64,000 bases of DNA from Polaribacter irgensii 23-P (GCF_000153225.1 NZ_CH724148.1:1568842-1632841), one strand, 5' to 3'; counted from the stretch's first letter, positions 34,728-43,309 are shown. Notes: generated by a model not told the origin, from the sequence alone. Numbers and translations: made by a program.

Positions 34728-35405
34728 TTACTTTTTTTTGGTGAAGTCTGTATGTATAATAATACCCAATTGCATTCTATTTAGAAGAAGCGTCGGACTT
34801 TTTATTTGAAAATAGCCCATTTTTAATTGGATATTTTGATTCCATGTATATAAGAATCCAGCACCTGCCCAATTTTGATCAAATCTTTTCGTACTGTTTA
34901 GGTTTAGGAAAATTTCATTAAAAAGGTAGGCGCTCCAAAGTTTAGAAATTGGATAGCGTATGTTCAAGCTGTAGCGCAACCAATTTTGAAATTGGTTTTT
35001 GGTTAAATTCTTGTAGATAAAACGTTGCTCAAATCTAAAACGATGCTTTACAGTAAATTTTTTCCAATTTGATTTTAGATTTAGATCTTCATAAAAACGA
35101 GATTCGTATAAGTTTGCAGAAGAAGTGTCGTATGCGGTGTCTGCACTCGCGTAACTAACGCCTAAAGTAATATTAGTCTTCGGTGTAAACGCATAATTAA
35201 TGCCCAGTCGGTAAATCTCTTGTTGAAATGCACTAGCGAACTCAAAATAGCGAAAATGAGCCATTGTTTTAAGTGCATACTTTTCGGATAGTTTATGAGA
35301 TCCGTTGTACATATACCAAGTTCCCAATTGATTTTCAGGATTTTTTTGTCCTTGAGTTTTAACACATATAAAACTCAAGAACAAAATTAAAAAGGCTTTC
35401 TTCAT
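34728..35405 (-). CDS. DUF2490 outer-membrane beta-barrel-like protein
   Basis: This 225-residue protein has a signal peptide (about 1-19, ending KTQGQ) and then amphipathic strands typical of a small barrel, including GTWYMYNGSHKLSEKY near the start and WNQNIQLKMGYFQIKS near the end. DUF2490 is a Bacteroidota family of unknown function. It lies 9 bp downstream of the VPS10-like gene and 3 bp upstream of DUF819. Confidence 0.82.
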   Translation of the reverse strand: MKKAFLILFLSFICVKTQGQKNPENQLGTWYMYNGSHKLSEKYALKTMAHFRYFEFASAFQQEIYRLGINYAFTPKTNITLGVSYASADTAYDTSSANLYESRFYEDLNLKSNWKKFTVKHRFRFEQRFIYKNLTKNQFQNWLRYSLNIRYPISKLWSAYLFNEIFLNLNSTKRFDQNWAGAGFLYTWNQNIQLKMGYFQIKSPTLLLNRMQLGIIIHTDFTKKK

Positions 35406-35414
35406 ATAATAGCG

Positions 35415-38400
35415 TTAGTCCGTAATGTAAATTTTGGTTTCTCTAAAGGGCGAAATTATAATATTTTCTGTAGCTGCTTTGTACGCAGTCCAATCTTTCG
35501 CAAAGAACGCATTGGTTTCAGAAACTACTTTTTTAAATTCTGCTTTAAATTGATTCATCAACACTTTTTCTGTTGTAGTTTGTTCACCAAAACGAGAACG
35601 AATATAAGAACTTGCGACACCAAAGCGCTGTGTAACGGTGATTTCAGGATTTCTAGTGATTCCTTGTCTTTTGTCTATAGTACCTAAATATTTGGAGATT
35701 AAAGTATCAATTTTCTTAATAATTGTTGTGGACGCTTTAATTTCAGCTTTGTATTTTTTTAAAGTATCACTGGCAGAAGCATCTTCTTTAGTTAATTGCG
35801 CTTTGATGGTGGTTGCGGTGTTTTTACTCGTTACCAATTGTCTTACTATGTTTGTAATTTTATCTTGATAGGATTCAAGTACTTTACCTGCATCATACTT
35901 CTGATTGATAGCCAGTTCAGACATTTCTAATCTTGGATCATATGCAACGTTAATTGTTTGCTCAGCCACCTCTTTTCCAAAAGTCATTTTTAATTGATAG
36001 TTCCCGGGTTTTACAGAAACACCACTGGGTTCTCTTTTTGACTTCTTTAAACTTCTAGAAGCTCTTGCAACTCCTTTTTCTCTCAAATACCAGGTAGTTT
36101 TATGAATACCATTTTCTTTAGGAGTTTTGAATTTTAAAGTTCGAATGCGTCTTGTTCCATCAAAGATTTCTAACTTAATAGAGTCGTATTTTACCTTATT
36201 TGTATCCTTTTTAATATCAATATCGTCCTCTTTTTTCTCTGTTGTCTCTTTTTTAACTTCTTCAGGTTTCCGAATATAATAAGAAATACGTGCGCCAGAT
36301 TTTCTATTTTCTCCTTGGTAAAGTGCATCTGCTCCAAAGCGACTTCCGGTAGGCTGCTGGTTTTTTGCTTGGTATGCAGTTGGTGGAGTAAATAGCGCTA
36401 ATTTTTTCGAAATGATCTTGTTATTATTTGCAATAGCTCTTAATGGTCTAATGTCATCTAAAACCCAAGCTGCACGTCCAAAAGTTCCGATAATTAAATC
36501 TTGTTCTCTTGGGTGAATGACCAAATCTTTTACTGGAACTGTAGGAAAACCTGTGGTCCATTTTATCCATTTATCTCCTGCATTTACAGAAACATACAAT
36601 CCGTCATCAGTGCCTAGAAACAGTAAGTTTTCATTTTCTGGATCTTCAATAATACACAAGGCATAACTTTGTACGTCATTTTTATCGACGATGCGTTCCC
36701 AAGAATCCCCATAATTTTTTGTGCGATATGCATAGGGAGTGTAATTAAAACGTCTGTAATCATTTGCAACTAAAAGTGCTTCTCCTTTGTTTTTGTTGGA
36801 TGCTTTTATCTGAGTAATCCAGCTGTTTTCTGGCAACCCTTTTAAGTTTTTAGCAACATTTAACCAAGTGGTACCTCCATTTTTTGTGATGTGTACTTGA
36901 CCGTCATCTGTTGCGGCCCATAAAACATCTTTTTCTAGCGGAGTGGGTTCTATTACTAAAATTGTACAATGATTCTCTGCGCCCGTGGCATCCATGGTCA
37001 ATCCACCACTTTCTGCTTGTTTTAATTTTTCTGGATTATTGGTAGACAAATCAGGAGAAATAACTTCCCAAGTCAACCCTTTATCGATAGATTTATGTAC
37101 AAACTGACTTCCGAAGTACAGTGTACTATTGTCAAAAGGATCCATGTTAATAGCAGCATTCCAATTGAAACGCAATTTTACATTTGCGTCTTTGTGTGTT
37201 GGCTTTACAGAATAATTATTTCCTGTAATATGATCATATCTTACCACAGATCCTTGCTGGCTCATCGAAAAACCATAGCGCGAATCGTCTTTGTCTGGAA
37301 CAACATCAAAACCGTCACCAAAACTAAGTTCTTGCCAATATGAATTTCTGATTCCTTGAGACTTCCAAACATATGCAGGGCCTCTCCAAGAACCATTGTC
37401 TTGCATTCCGCCATATACATTGTAAGGAAATTCATTGTCTACATTGATATGATAAAACTGTGCTACTGGAATATTTCCAATAAAACGCCAAGATTTACCA
37501 CCGTCTTTTGTAATGTTTAGACCACCATCATTCCCATCAATCATGAATTCACCATTGTTTGGATGCATCCACCAAGCGTGATGATCTGGATGCACTCCAT
37601 TGTCTACTCCATAAGCAGGCATTAATTCTGTAAAGCTCTTTCCTCCGTCTTGCGAAACATTTATATACGTAAACACAGTATACAATCTATTTTCATTCTG
37701 AGGAGCTACATAAATTTCTGAATAATAAAAAGGACGTGTTCCAATACTTGGTTTGTCATTTATTTTCTTCCATTTAAATCCACCATCTTCACTTTTATAC
37801 AGCGCATTTTTCTTTGCTTCTACCAAAGCATATATAATATCAGGATTGCTGGGTGCTATTGCAACACCAATTCTACCCAATTCACCCTTAGGGAAACCCT
37901 CTTTTTCTGTAACTTGTTTCCAATTATCTCCACCATCATGCGTGATATATAGGCCACTTCCTGTTCCACCAGATTTAAAAAACCAAGGATCGCGTTTGTG
38001 CTCCCACATAGAAGCAATTATTTTATTGGGATTTTTAGGATCCATGATCAAGTCTGCTGTGCCAGATCTACTATTCGTAAACAGCATTTGTTTCCAGTTT
38101 TTTCCACCGTCAATTGTTTTGTAAACACCGCGCTCTTGGTGCTCTCCCCAAGGAGAACCAATGGCACCAGCGTATACGATATCAGGGTTTGTAGGGTCGA
38201 TGAGAACTCTATGTATATGACGGGTTTTTTCTAAACCCATTGCTTTCCAAGTTTTTCCAGCATCTAAAGATTTGTAGATTCCGAAACCACCATTCAAACT
38301 ATTTCTCGGATTTCCTTCTCCAGTTCCCGCCCAAATTATACTGGGGTTGGATTGCTGAATGGCAACTGCTCCAATAGAGGCCGTAAGTTCTTTTTCGAAA

Positions 38401-38633
38401 ATTGGTTCCCATTTTATTCCGCCAGAGTTAGATTTCCAAATGCCACCGGAAGCAGTACCTACATACATTATTTTTGGATCTGAGGTCACCACGTCAATCG
38501 AAGTTATACGTCCAGACATGCCTCCAGGGCCAATATTCCTGGGGGTCATGTTTTTTAAAAGATCCATGGAAAACTCTTGAGAAAAAAAGAGGGAAGTGGT
38601 ACCTAATAAAAGTAATGTGAATAGTTTTTTCAT
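35415..38633 (-). CDS. VPS10/BNR-repeat (sortilin-like) exported protein
   Basis: This 1072-residue protein has a signal peptide (about 1-19) and then tandem BNR/Asp-box propeller blades with repeated WKS- and GGKSW-like motifs, e.g. SLDAGKTWKAMG (about 124-135) and TIDGGKNWKQM (about 175-185). They extend over roughly 40-740. A charged linker (EKKEDDIDIKKD) and a helical tail from about 890 follow. The propeller suggests glycan or protein binding, perhaps with sialidase- or xyloglucanase-like ancestry, but I see no catalytic set. No T9SS tail. It heads a minus-strand run with DUF2490, DUF819 and DUF4369. Confidence 0.85.
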   Translation of the reverse strand: MKKLFTLLLLGTTSLFFSQEFSMDLLKNMTPRNIGPGGMSGRITSIDVVTSDPKIMYVGTASGGIWKSNSGGIKWEPIFEKELTASIGAVAIQQSNPSIIWAGTGEGNPRNSLNGGFGIYKSLDAGKTWKAMGLEKTRHIHRVLIDPTNPDIVYAGAIGSPWGEHQERGVYKTIDGGKNWKQMLFTNSRSGTADLIMDPKNPNKIIASMWEHKRDPWFFKSGGTGSGLYITHDGGDNWKQVTEKEGFPKGELGRIGVAIAPSNPDIIYALVEAKKNALYKSEDGGFKWKKINDKPSIGTRPFYYSEIYVAPQNENRLYTVFTYINVSQDGGKSFTELMPAYGVDNGVHPDHHAWWMHPNNGEFMIDGNDGGLNITKDGGKSWRFIGNIPVAQFYHINVDNEFPYNVYGGMQDNGSWRGPAYVWKSQGIRNSYWQELSFGDGFDVVPDKDDSRYGFSMSQQGSVVRYDHITGNNYSVKPTHKDANVKLRFNWNAAINMDPFDNSTLYFGSQFVHKSIDKGLTWEVISPDLSTNNPEKLKQAESGGLTMDATGAENHCTILVIEPTPLEKDVLWAATDDGQVHITKNGGTTWLNVAKNLKGLPENSWITQIKASNKNKGEALLVANDYRRFNYTPYAYRTKNYGDSWERIVDKNDVQSYALCIIEDPENENLLFLGTDDGLYVSVNAGDKWIKWTTGFPTVPVKDLVIHPREQDLIIGTFGRAAWVLDDIRPLRAIANNNKIISKKLALFTPPTAYQAKNQQPTGSRFGADALYQGENRKSGARISYYIRKPEEVKKETTEKKEDDIDIKKDTNKVKYDSIKLEIFDGTRRIRTLKFKTPKENGIHKTTWYLREKGVARASRSLKKSKREPSGVSVKPGNYQLKMTFGKEVAEQTINVAYDPRLEMSELAINQKYDAGKVLESYQDKITNIVRQLVTSKNTATTIKAQLTKEDASASDTLKKYKAEIKASTTIIKKIDTLISKYLGTIDKRQGITRNPEITVTQRFGVASSYIRSRFGEQTTTEKVLMNQFKAEFKKVVSETNAFFAKDWTAYKAATENIIISPFRETKIYITD

Positions 38634-39049
38634 TTGAATAGCTTTTTTTAATTTTTATAATGGCGAACAAGGTACAAAATAGAAAACGGGCTATTTAAAT
38701 TGATTCCTTTTTTAACACTTGTGTTTTGTTTGTAAAAATTTTGTGATTGAATTCAGTAAATTGAGATGTAATTATTATTCGTATTCAAAATTTATTTCTT
38801 TGGGACTTCAATTATAATCTGATTTATTGCTGCTTTTTAACAAGAGCTAAAAATGATTGTGCGAGGAGTATTGAATTATTTTTTGTTAAAAAATGCATTT
38901 TTTAAATTTCAGGAACGATGTTAAGAAGGATTAAAAAACGTGGGTTGGGCATTTTTTTGGAGGAGGGCGTTTTTTGTGAAATTTTTTTTTTCAATATTAA
39001 GTACTTGAATTCAATGTTTTATTATTGGACATTTCATAGGCTACGTATT
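38634..39049. other. AT-rich intergenic stretch with no recognised gene
   Basis: About 415 bp between the start of the VPS10-like gene and the small ribbon-helix-helix gene. No open frame of note, no clear promoter box and no hairpin with a T-run were found. It forms the left edge of the decayed SPFH region. Confidence 0.4.
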
Positions 39050-39214
39050 TTATAGTTCCTTTTCTTTAGGACTGCGTTTTGCTTCTTTTAAAGCTTGCAT
39101 CAAGATCCATTCTATTTGTCCATTGGTAGAACGAAACTCGTCGGCAGCCCATTTTTCGATGGATTTCAGTGCATCTTCGTTAACTCGCAAGGCGAAAGCT
39201 TTCTTTTTCGACAT
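39050..39214 (-). CDS. Small Arc-like ribbon-helix-helix DNA-binding protein
   Basis: An intact 54-residue frame starts at ATG 39214. The beginning, MSKKKAFALRVNEDALKSIE, is a basic strand (FALRV) followed by the first helix, and the second half, STNGQIEWILMQALKEA, forms helix two: an Arc/MetJ-type ribbon-helix-helix. These small repressors usually bind operators near their own operon. It is the last gene of the degraded SPFH cluster, in which it normally accompanies an SPFH gene in flavobacteria. It looks uncorrupted while its upstream neighbours are broken. Confidence 0.85.
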   Translation of the reverse strand: MSKKKAFALRVNEDALKSIEKWAADEFRSTNGQIEWILMQALKEAKRSPKEKEL

Positions 39215-39326
39215 ATTTTATCTTATCAATTAAGCAGAGGTTAAGTTTATTTTTTGTGTTGTTATTATTTATTTTAAATCTTTAAAACATGGAATACCGG
39301 AAAACGGTAATCACAAAATTACAGTT

Positions 39327-39731
39327 TCAATTATTTATATTTATAATCAAAAAGAGTCTGAGGTGTGCAGTATCTGGCAAAGCAAAGCAAAGCAAAGCAA
39401 GTAAAGGTGCCGAGATAAGCATCACCTTTAAATCAGTTTTTTTTTCTTTAGCACTTTGATCTCTTTTTGGAAACGAATTCACTTCCCGATATTTGCTATC
39501 AAAAATAAAACGAACAGAATTTGACGTACATAATGCTGAAACAAGCCAGGTATTTTTTTCTGAGCGGTAGCCGTTTGGTTTTCCAAACAAATCAAAATGA
39601 ACAGCAATTTTAGTGGTTAATGCTTTAGACGATAGCATTAAATACGTCCACGATACAATTAATAGGGTTTCAGTTGCTGTTACTAAGGTGTGGTCTAAAT
39701 GCAAGAAGTAGTTGCTTTTAATAGCTGCCAT
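39327..39731 (-). CDS. DUF1648-like membrane protein, probably degenerate
   Basis: The 134-residue frame starts with a membrane helix (ETLLIVSWTYLML, about 21-33) and the DUF1648 motif TKIAVHFDLFGKPNGYRSEKN. After residue about 65 the expected second helix is missing from this frame, but a hydrophobic string (ILFVLFLIANIG) appears in the next frame, suggesting a pair of compensating frameshifts. A (gcaaa) pentamer repeat lies within its 3' part. It overlaps the end of the frameshifted PH-like gene by 14 bp. Function unknown; probably a decayed gene. Confidence 0.5.
   Translation of the reverse strand: MAAIKSNYFLHLDHTLVTATETLLIVSWTYLMLSSKALTTKIAVHFDLFGKPNGYRSEKNTWLVSALCTSNSVRFIFDSKYREVNSFPKRDQSAKEKKTDLKVMLISAPLLALLCFALPDTAHLRLFLIININN
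39377..39400. repeat. Pentanucleotide tandem repeat (gcaaa, 4.8 copies)
   Basis: Four full copies of gcaaa plus gcaa lie head to tail inside the 3' part of the DUF1648-like frame (minus-strand reading tttgc). Since 5 is not a multiple of 3, any change of copy number shifts the frame. This is the only pentamer array noticed in the window. Confidence 0.9.
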
Positions 39732-40220
39732 AGATCTTTTTTTGATAATTTTTTAAAACATTGTTTACCTCTTCTTTTTTTTGGGTGCCAATTAATAATT
39801 TTTTTCCATTCTTTAATACAAGTTGAATACCGATAGCTCCAGAAATATTTACATATTTCCCTTTTTCTTTATTCCAAAGTAGTCCTCCTTTTATACCCCA
39901 TCCGCTATATTCTCCAATGGGGTTATAGTTTCTAACATGCGCTGTTTCAATTTCTTGCCATTGAATGTGTTTCATCTTTAAATCAAAAGGTAGAAATTGA
40001 TAGTAAATGCCGTTTTCATCAATGCAAGTCTTTAATTGAAAGAAAAAAGCAAAGACAGCAGAAATTGCAATACCTGCAACCGTTAATGCTAGTTCTTGAG
40101 CAGACCTGGTTGTGTTTGCGTATTCCTTGCAATTACAATTATCGAAACTGCAATACCAATACTCAAATTAGCGAATAACCAGGTTTGCGTAAAACGCTGT
40201 TCTTCTTTAAAAACTTTCAT
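39718..40220 (-). pseudogene. Frameshifted PH-like membrane protein
   Basis: The start at ATG 40220 gives MKVFKEEQRFTQTWLFANL and a membrane helix, but stops at TAG 40089-40091 after 43 residues. The following part continues in another frame: a second helix (VAGIAISAVFAFFF), then a PH-like domain ending at 39718 with WQEIETAHVRNYNPIGEYSG and GIQLVLKNGKKLLIGT. Restoring the frame needs one added base near 40100-40130. The whole protein would be about 167 residues. It starts 2 bp after the DUF4177 stop. No long homopolymer is present at the break. Confidence 0.75.
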
Positions 40221-40222
40221 TG

Positions 40223-40381
40223 TTATCTGTTTTTGTCTCTTTCTAAAATCATAGAATTCCAGCCTGGAGGTACTTCTATGTAAACCCAGCCTTCTCTTGC
40301 ATATTGATTTAATAAATCCTCAAAATTTTGAACCCGATTTCTAAAGCCTAATTTTAATTGTACGATTTTATATTCTTTCAT
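40223..40381 (-). CDS. DUF4177-like small protein
   Basis: An intact 52-residue frame from ATG 40381 encodes MKEYKIVQLKLGFRNRVQNF, then LLNQYAREGWVYIEVPPGW and a basic end. The pattern strand - NQFEDLLNQYAREGW - strand matches DUF4177, a tiny beta-alpha-beta family of unknown function. It lies between the SPFH remnant and the frameshifted PH-like gene, with 2 bp to the latter. It was too short to be picked up by simple length cut-offs. Confidence 0.8.
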   Translation of the reverse strand: MKEYKIVQLKLGFRNRVQNFEDLLNQYAREGWVYIEVPPGWNSMILERDKNR

Positions 40382-40408
40382 TTTTAATATATCAAAGCTG
40401 TGCTCTTT

Positions 40409-41172
40409 TTAGTGGCTTAGTGTTCCAGTATTTACAATGGGAGATGCTTCTTTGTCACCACATAAAATAATAAGAAGATTGCTAACCATAGCCGCTTTTC
40501 GTTCGTCATCTAATGCAACAATTTTTCTTTTACTTAATTCCGACAGCGCCATTTCTACCATTTCAACAGCAACTTGTACAATTTTATGTCGGGCAGCCAC
40601 AATTGCGGTTGCCTGCTGTCTTTTTAACATGGCAGAAGCAATTTCTTGTGCATAGGCTAAATATCCAATCCGTGCTTCGGAAACTTCATTTACACTTGAG
40701 CGCAAAGTAATATTTTCATCATGTCCTTCGTCGGCAAAATTATCATACGAATACATGCTTGCTAACTTTCTTACGGCAGCATCGGTTTGAACGCGCACGA
40801 AATTTTCGTAATTGTCTACATCAAAGGCAGCTTTGTAGGTATCTGTCATTCTCCAGACTAATATGGTTGAAATCATAATTGGGTTTCCAAGCTTGTCATT
40901 TACCTTTAAGCGCTCACTATCAAAATTACTCGCTCTTAAAGGGATTGTTTTTTTCTAAAGAAAGGATTTGCGCAATACAATCCATTCTCTTTAATGGGCC
41001 CTGCATATTTATAAAACAGCAATAATACTTTAGGAGTATTGGGATTTACCAATATAAACCCAAAAAAAAAAAATTATAAAACTAAGTGCAGTGGCTATAA
41101 GGTAGGCGCCATTTTCTTGCGCAATGAAAAAGCGATGCTTTAAAAAAACAGTAGTAAAACAATTACGAGCAT
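40409..41172 (-). pseudogene. SPFH/prohibitin-domain protein, broken by several frameshifts
   Basis: The last 536 bp (40409-40945) is one open frame with SPFH hallmarks: IPLRASNFDSERLKVND, FVRVQTDAAVRKLASMY, AYAQEIASAMLKRQQAT and the end GDKEASPIVNTGTLSH. Upstream, further parts continue in other frames: GFILVNPNTPKVLLLF (from 41061) and FIAQENGAYLIATALSF (before 41062). The frame changes at homopolymers: T7 at 40948-40954, A12 at 41062-41073 and A7 at 41142-41148. The segment NEVSEARIGYLAY also lacks about 18 residues present in intact relatives (from recall). SPFH proteins scaffold membrane microdomains; this copy cannot make a full one. Confidence 0.8.
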
Positions 41173-41299
41173 TAGTAACCGTTCGCCGGTTTGATTATTT
41201 GTTCTGATTACATCGCTGTAATTTATATTGATATTAAATTGATATCACAAACACGGGTTTATTTTATCGATTTGAAAATATTTCTATACTTATTTTTTA

Positions 41300-41307
41300 T
41301 AACTTCG
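41300..41307 (+). promoter_or_regulatory. Imperfect -7 box for the S1/P1 nuclease
   Basis: TAACTTCG differs at one position from TAnnTTTG and lies 25 bp before the ATG at 41332. Confidence 0.3.
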
Positions 41308-41331
41308 CGTGAAATATTTAAAAAATTAGAG

Positions 41332-42114
41332 ATGAAACTTAAATTATTTTTATTAATTGCTACTTTTTTCTTTACAAAATCGGCAACAGAGGACGCTTTT
41401 TTTTGGGGACAAAATGGGCATAGAGCAACAGGAGAGATTGCTGAAAGTCACTTAAACAAAAGGGCTAAAAGAAAAATCGATAAGTTGTTAAACGGTCAAA
41501 GTCTAGCCTTTGTTTCTACGTATGCAGATGAAATAAAATCGGATAAAGCGTATAGCGAGTATGCTTCTTGGCATTATGTAAATATGAATTTAGACGAAAC
41601 ATATGCAACGGCAGCTAAAAATACAAAAGGCGATTTAATTACAGGAATTAATACGTGCATTGCTGTTTTAAAAGATAAAAGTAGTTCGAGTGAAGACAAG
41701 TCTTTTCATTTAAAAATGCTCATTCATTTGGTAGGAGATTTGCACCAACCGATGCATATCGGTCGAAAAGAAGACAAAGGCGGTAATTCGGTGAAAGTCG
41801 AATGGTTTGGAAAAAGGAGTAATTTGCATGCGGTTTGGGATACAAAAATGATTGAAGGTTGGAATATGAGTTATTTAGAATTGGCAGAGAGTGCGAAGAA
41901 GGTTTCTAAAGAACAAATTGCTGCAATTGAAGCAGGAACTTTATTAGATTGGGTAGCTGAAATTCATGAAGTGACTAAAAAGGTATATAATTCTGTGGAT
42001 GCGAATAAAGGTATCAGTTATCGATATTCATATGATCACTTTGACATCGTGAGAGATCAATTACAAATAGGAGGAATTCGTTTGGCTAAAATATTGAATG
42101 ATATTTTTTCTTAA
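41332..42114 (+). CDS. S1/P1 nuclease, exported
   Basis: From ATG 41332 there are 260 residues: a signal peptide (about 1-22) and a P1-type tri-zinc nuclease. Likely zinc ligands are Trp25 (the new N-terminus after processing), His30, Asp66, His81, His132, Asp136, His142, His166 and Asp170 (WGQNGHR, IHLVGDLHQPMH, NLHAVWD). The family cuts single-stranded DNA and RNA and removes 3'-phosphates from nucleotides. The frame is open from 41191, but that gives no signal peptide at its start and is rejected. It stands alone between decayed genes. Confidence 0.93.
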   Translation: MKLKLFLLIATFFFTKSATEDAFFWGQNGHRATGEIAESHLNKRAKRKIDKLLNGQSLAFVSTYADEIKSDKAYSEYASWHYVNMNLDETYATAAKNTKGDLITGINTCIAVLKDKSSSSEDKSFHLKMLIHLVGDLHQPMHIGRKEDKGGNSVKVEWFGKRSNLHAVWDTKMIEGWNMSYLELAESAKKVSKEQIAAIEAGTLLDWVAEIHEVTKKVYNSVDANKGISYRYSYDHFDIVRDQLQIGGIRLAKILNDIFS

Positions 42115-42133
42115 AGGATATCTGTTTCGTTTT

Positions 42134-42167
42134 AAAAGTCTCATTAGTTTTTACTGATGAGACTTTT
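42134..42167 (+). terminator. Terminator of the S1/P1 nuclease gene
   Basis: A 15-bp stem with one G-U pair (aaaagtctcattagt 42134-42148; actgatgagactttt 42153-42167) has a 4-nt loop and is followed by a run of T. It lies 20 bp after the stop. Confidence 0.9.
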
Positions 42168-42317
42168 TTTTTGAGATTTTTTTGTTTTTAGAGCCAAAGA
42201 AAGTCTATACATGCTTGTAAAATAACGGTTTTACTTTGAGATAATAAATAGGAAGTGTGCGTCAAAAAATGGGGCTGTTTTTTTTGGTGCGTTTAGATTT
42301 CTAAAGCAAAAACAGAA

Positions 42318-42533
42318 AAAGTTAATTCCTTTTTTTGTAAAAAGGGCATTCAGGCCAACGTAGTTTTATTAGATGATATACATCAAGATATTTGGATTTA
42401 GGCAATAGACAGCAGTTAGTTTGCAGCAACCCCTGCGACTCTTATCAACAATAAAGAGAAACAGGCTATTTATGCGCAATCTTTTGATTTTGAAACGTTA
42501 GAAGCGACAGTAAAAACGTTTTTAAATACATAA
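42318..42533 (+). pseudogene. Fossil of a thioredoxin-like or related protein
   Basis: One frame reads NSFFCKKGIQANVVLLDD, then two in-frame TAG codons (42399-42401 and 42417-42419), then FAATPATLINNKEKQAIYAQ and FETLEATVKTFLNT to the TAA at 42531. The order of strand, helix, TPATL and a late helix recalls the C-terminal half of a thioredoxin-like protein (cis-Pro loop). No start codon or CxxC is preserved. A second fossil-like stretch (MDWKVDSNLAAEEVKNSKL) begins near 42580. These remnants occupy the 640-bp gap between the nuclease terminator and sodC. Confidence 0.35.
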
Positions 42534-42672
42534 TTTATAATTGTAATTAGAGAGGTTTCTGCACTGTGATTTTGCGGATATGGATTGGAAGGTGGATTCC
42601 AATCTAGCAGCAGAGGAAGTAAAAAACAGCAAGTTGCTATGCGATTAAAGTAGGGTAATACGTCTTTTAAAA

Positions 42673-42710
42673 AATAAAAAACCCCAAATAATCATTTGAG
42701 ATTTTTTATT
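42673..42710 (-). terminator. Terminator of sodC
   Basis: Arms of 17 nt (42673-42689 and 42694-42710) enclose a 4-nt loop. Two C-A positions on the plus strand become U-G wobbles in minus-strand RNA, so it serves sodC, whose stop is at 42755. A T-tract follows on the minus strand. Confidence 0.7.
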
Positions 42711-42754
42711 GAATTAAGTGCTATTGTAATGTTAAAAAATTGACCGTTAGTTTC

Positions 42755-43276
42755 TTATTTTCGGACAATCTCACCACATCCAATACGCGGTCCCGCAGCA
42801 CCTGAAGGTTGGGAACTAAAATCATCGGGGCCTTCATGAATTATGATGGCGTGTCCTACTATGTTTTTATTGATGTCTTTTCCACCAATAGACCATAGTG
42901 TTGTCTCTCTTTCTATGGTTCCAGTTCCATCTTCGGCAACAACTAAATTTCCAATGTCACCAATGTGGAATGGTGCTTCCATCCATTTTCCATGATTTTC
43001 ACCTGTAGGATTCCAATGCCCACCAGCAGACTTTCCGTCGGGAGCAGAGCAATCACCAATGGCATGAATGTGGATCGCATGGTTTCCTTTTGAAAGCCCA
43101 GAAAGTACAGCACTCATGGTTACAATTCCTTCTTTCTCTATAAAAGTTACGGTTCCAGAAACAGTACTTCCACTTTTAGCTTCAATATTTGCAACGGCTT
43201 TTTTCTCTGCTACGGCGCACGAACTTAAAAGCACTGCTGAGAATGCAAAAATTCCCAATTTTCTTAAGATTTTCAT
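42755..43276 (-). CDS. sodC: Cu/Zn superoxide dismutase, lipoprotein
   Basis: From ATG 43276 there are 173 residues with a lipoprotein signal (Cys20 in VLLSSC). Copper and zinc ligands are His69, His71, His87, His95, His104, Asp107-region and His147; the disulfide cysteines are Cys76 and Cys167; the channel Arg is Arg164 (HIHAIGDCSAP, GGHWNPTG, GPRIGCG). It converts superoxide to peroxide and oxygen in the periplasm. A frame from 43300 adds eight residues before the signal and is not preferred. Confidence 0.95.
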   Translation of the reverse strand: MKILRKLGIFAFSAVLLSSCAVAEKKAVANIEAKSGSTVSGTVTFIEKEGIVTMSAVLSGLSKGNHAIHIHAIGDCSAPDGKSAGGHWNPTGENHGKWMEAPFHIGDIGNLVVAEDGTGTIERETTLWSIGGKDINKNIVGHAIIIHEGPDDFSSQPSGAAGPRIGCGEIVRK

Positions 43277-43301
43277 ACTTTTTATTTTTAAATTATACAT
43301 T

Positions 43302-43309
43302 CAAAGATA
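43302..43309 (-). promoter_or_regulatory. -7 box for sodC
   Basis: On the minus strand this reads TATCTTTG (TAnnTTTG match), 25 bp before the ATG at 43276. Confidence 0.5.

Noticed and set aside
35638..38580. Open frames antisense to the VPS10-like gene
   Set aside because: Shadow frames in a repetitive coding sequence; none shows domain-like features.
39377..39400. Pentamer array as a mini-CRISPR or attachment site
   Set aside because: Units are 5 bp with no spacers, so it is a simple sequence repeat.
41191..41331. N-terminal extension of the S1/P1 nuclease from ATG 41191
   Set aside because: It adds 47 residues before a proper signal peptide and runs over the likely promoter.
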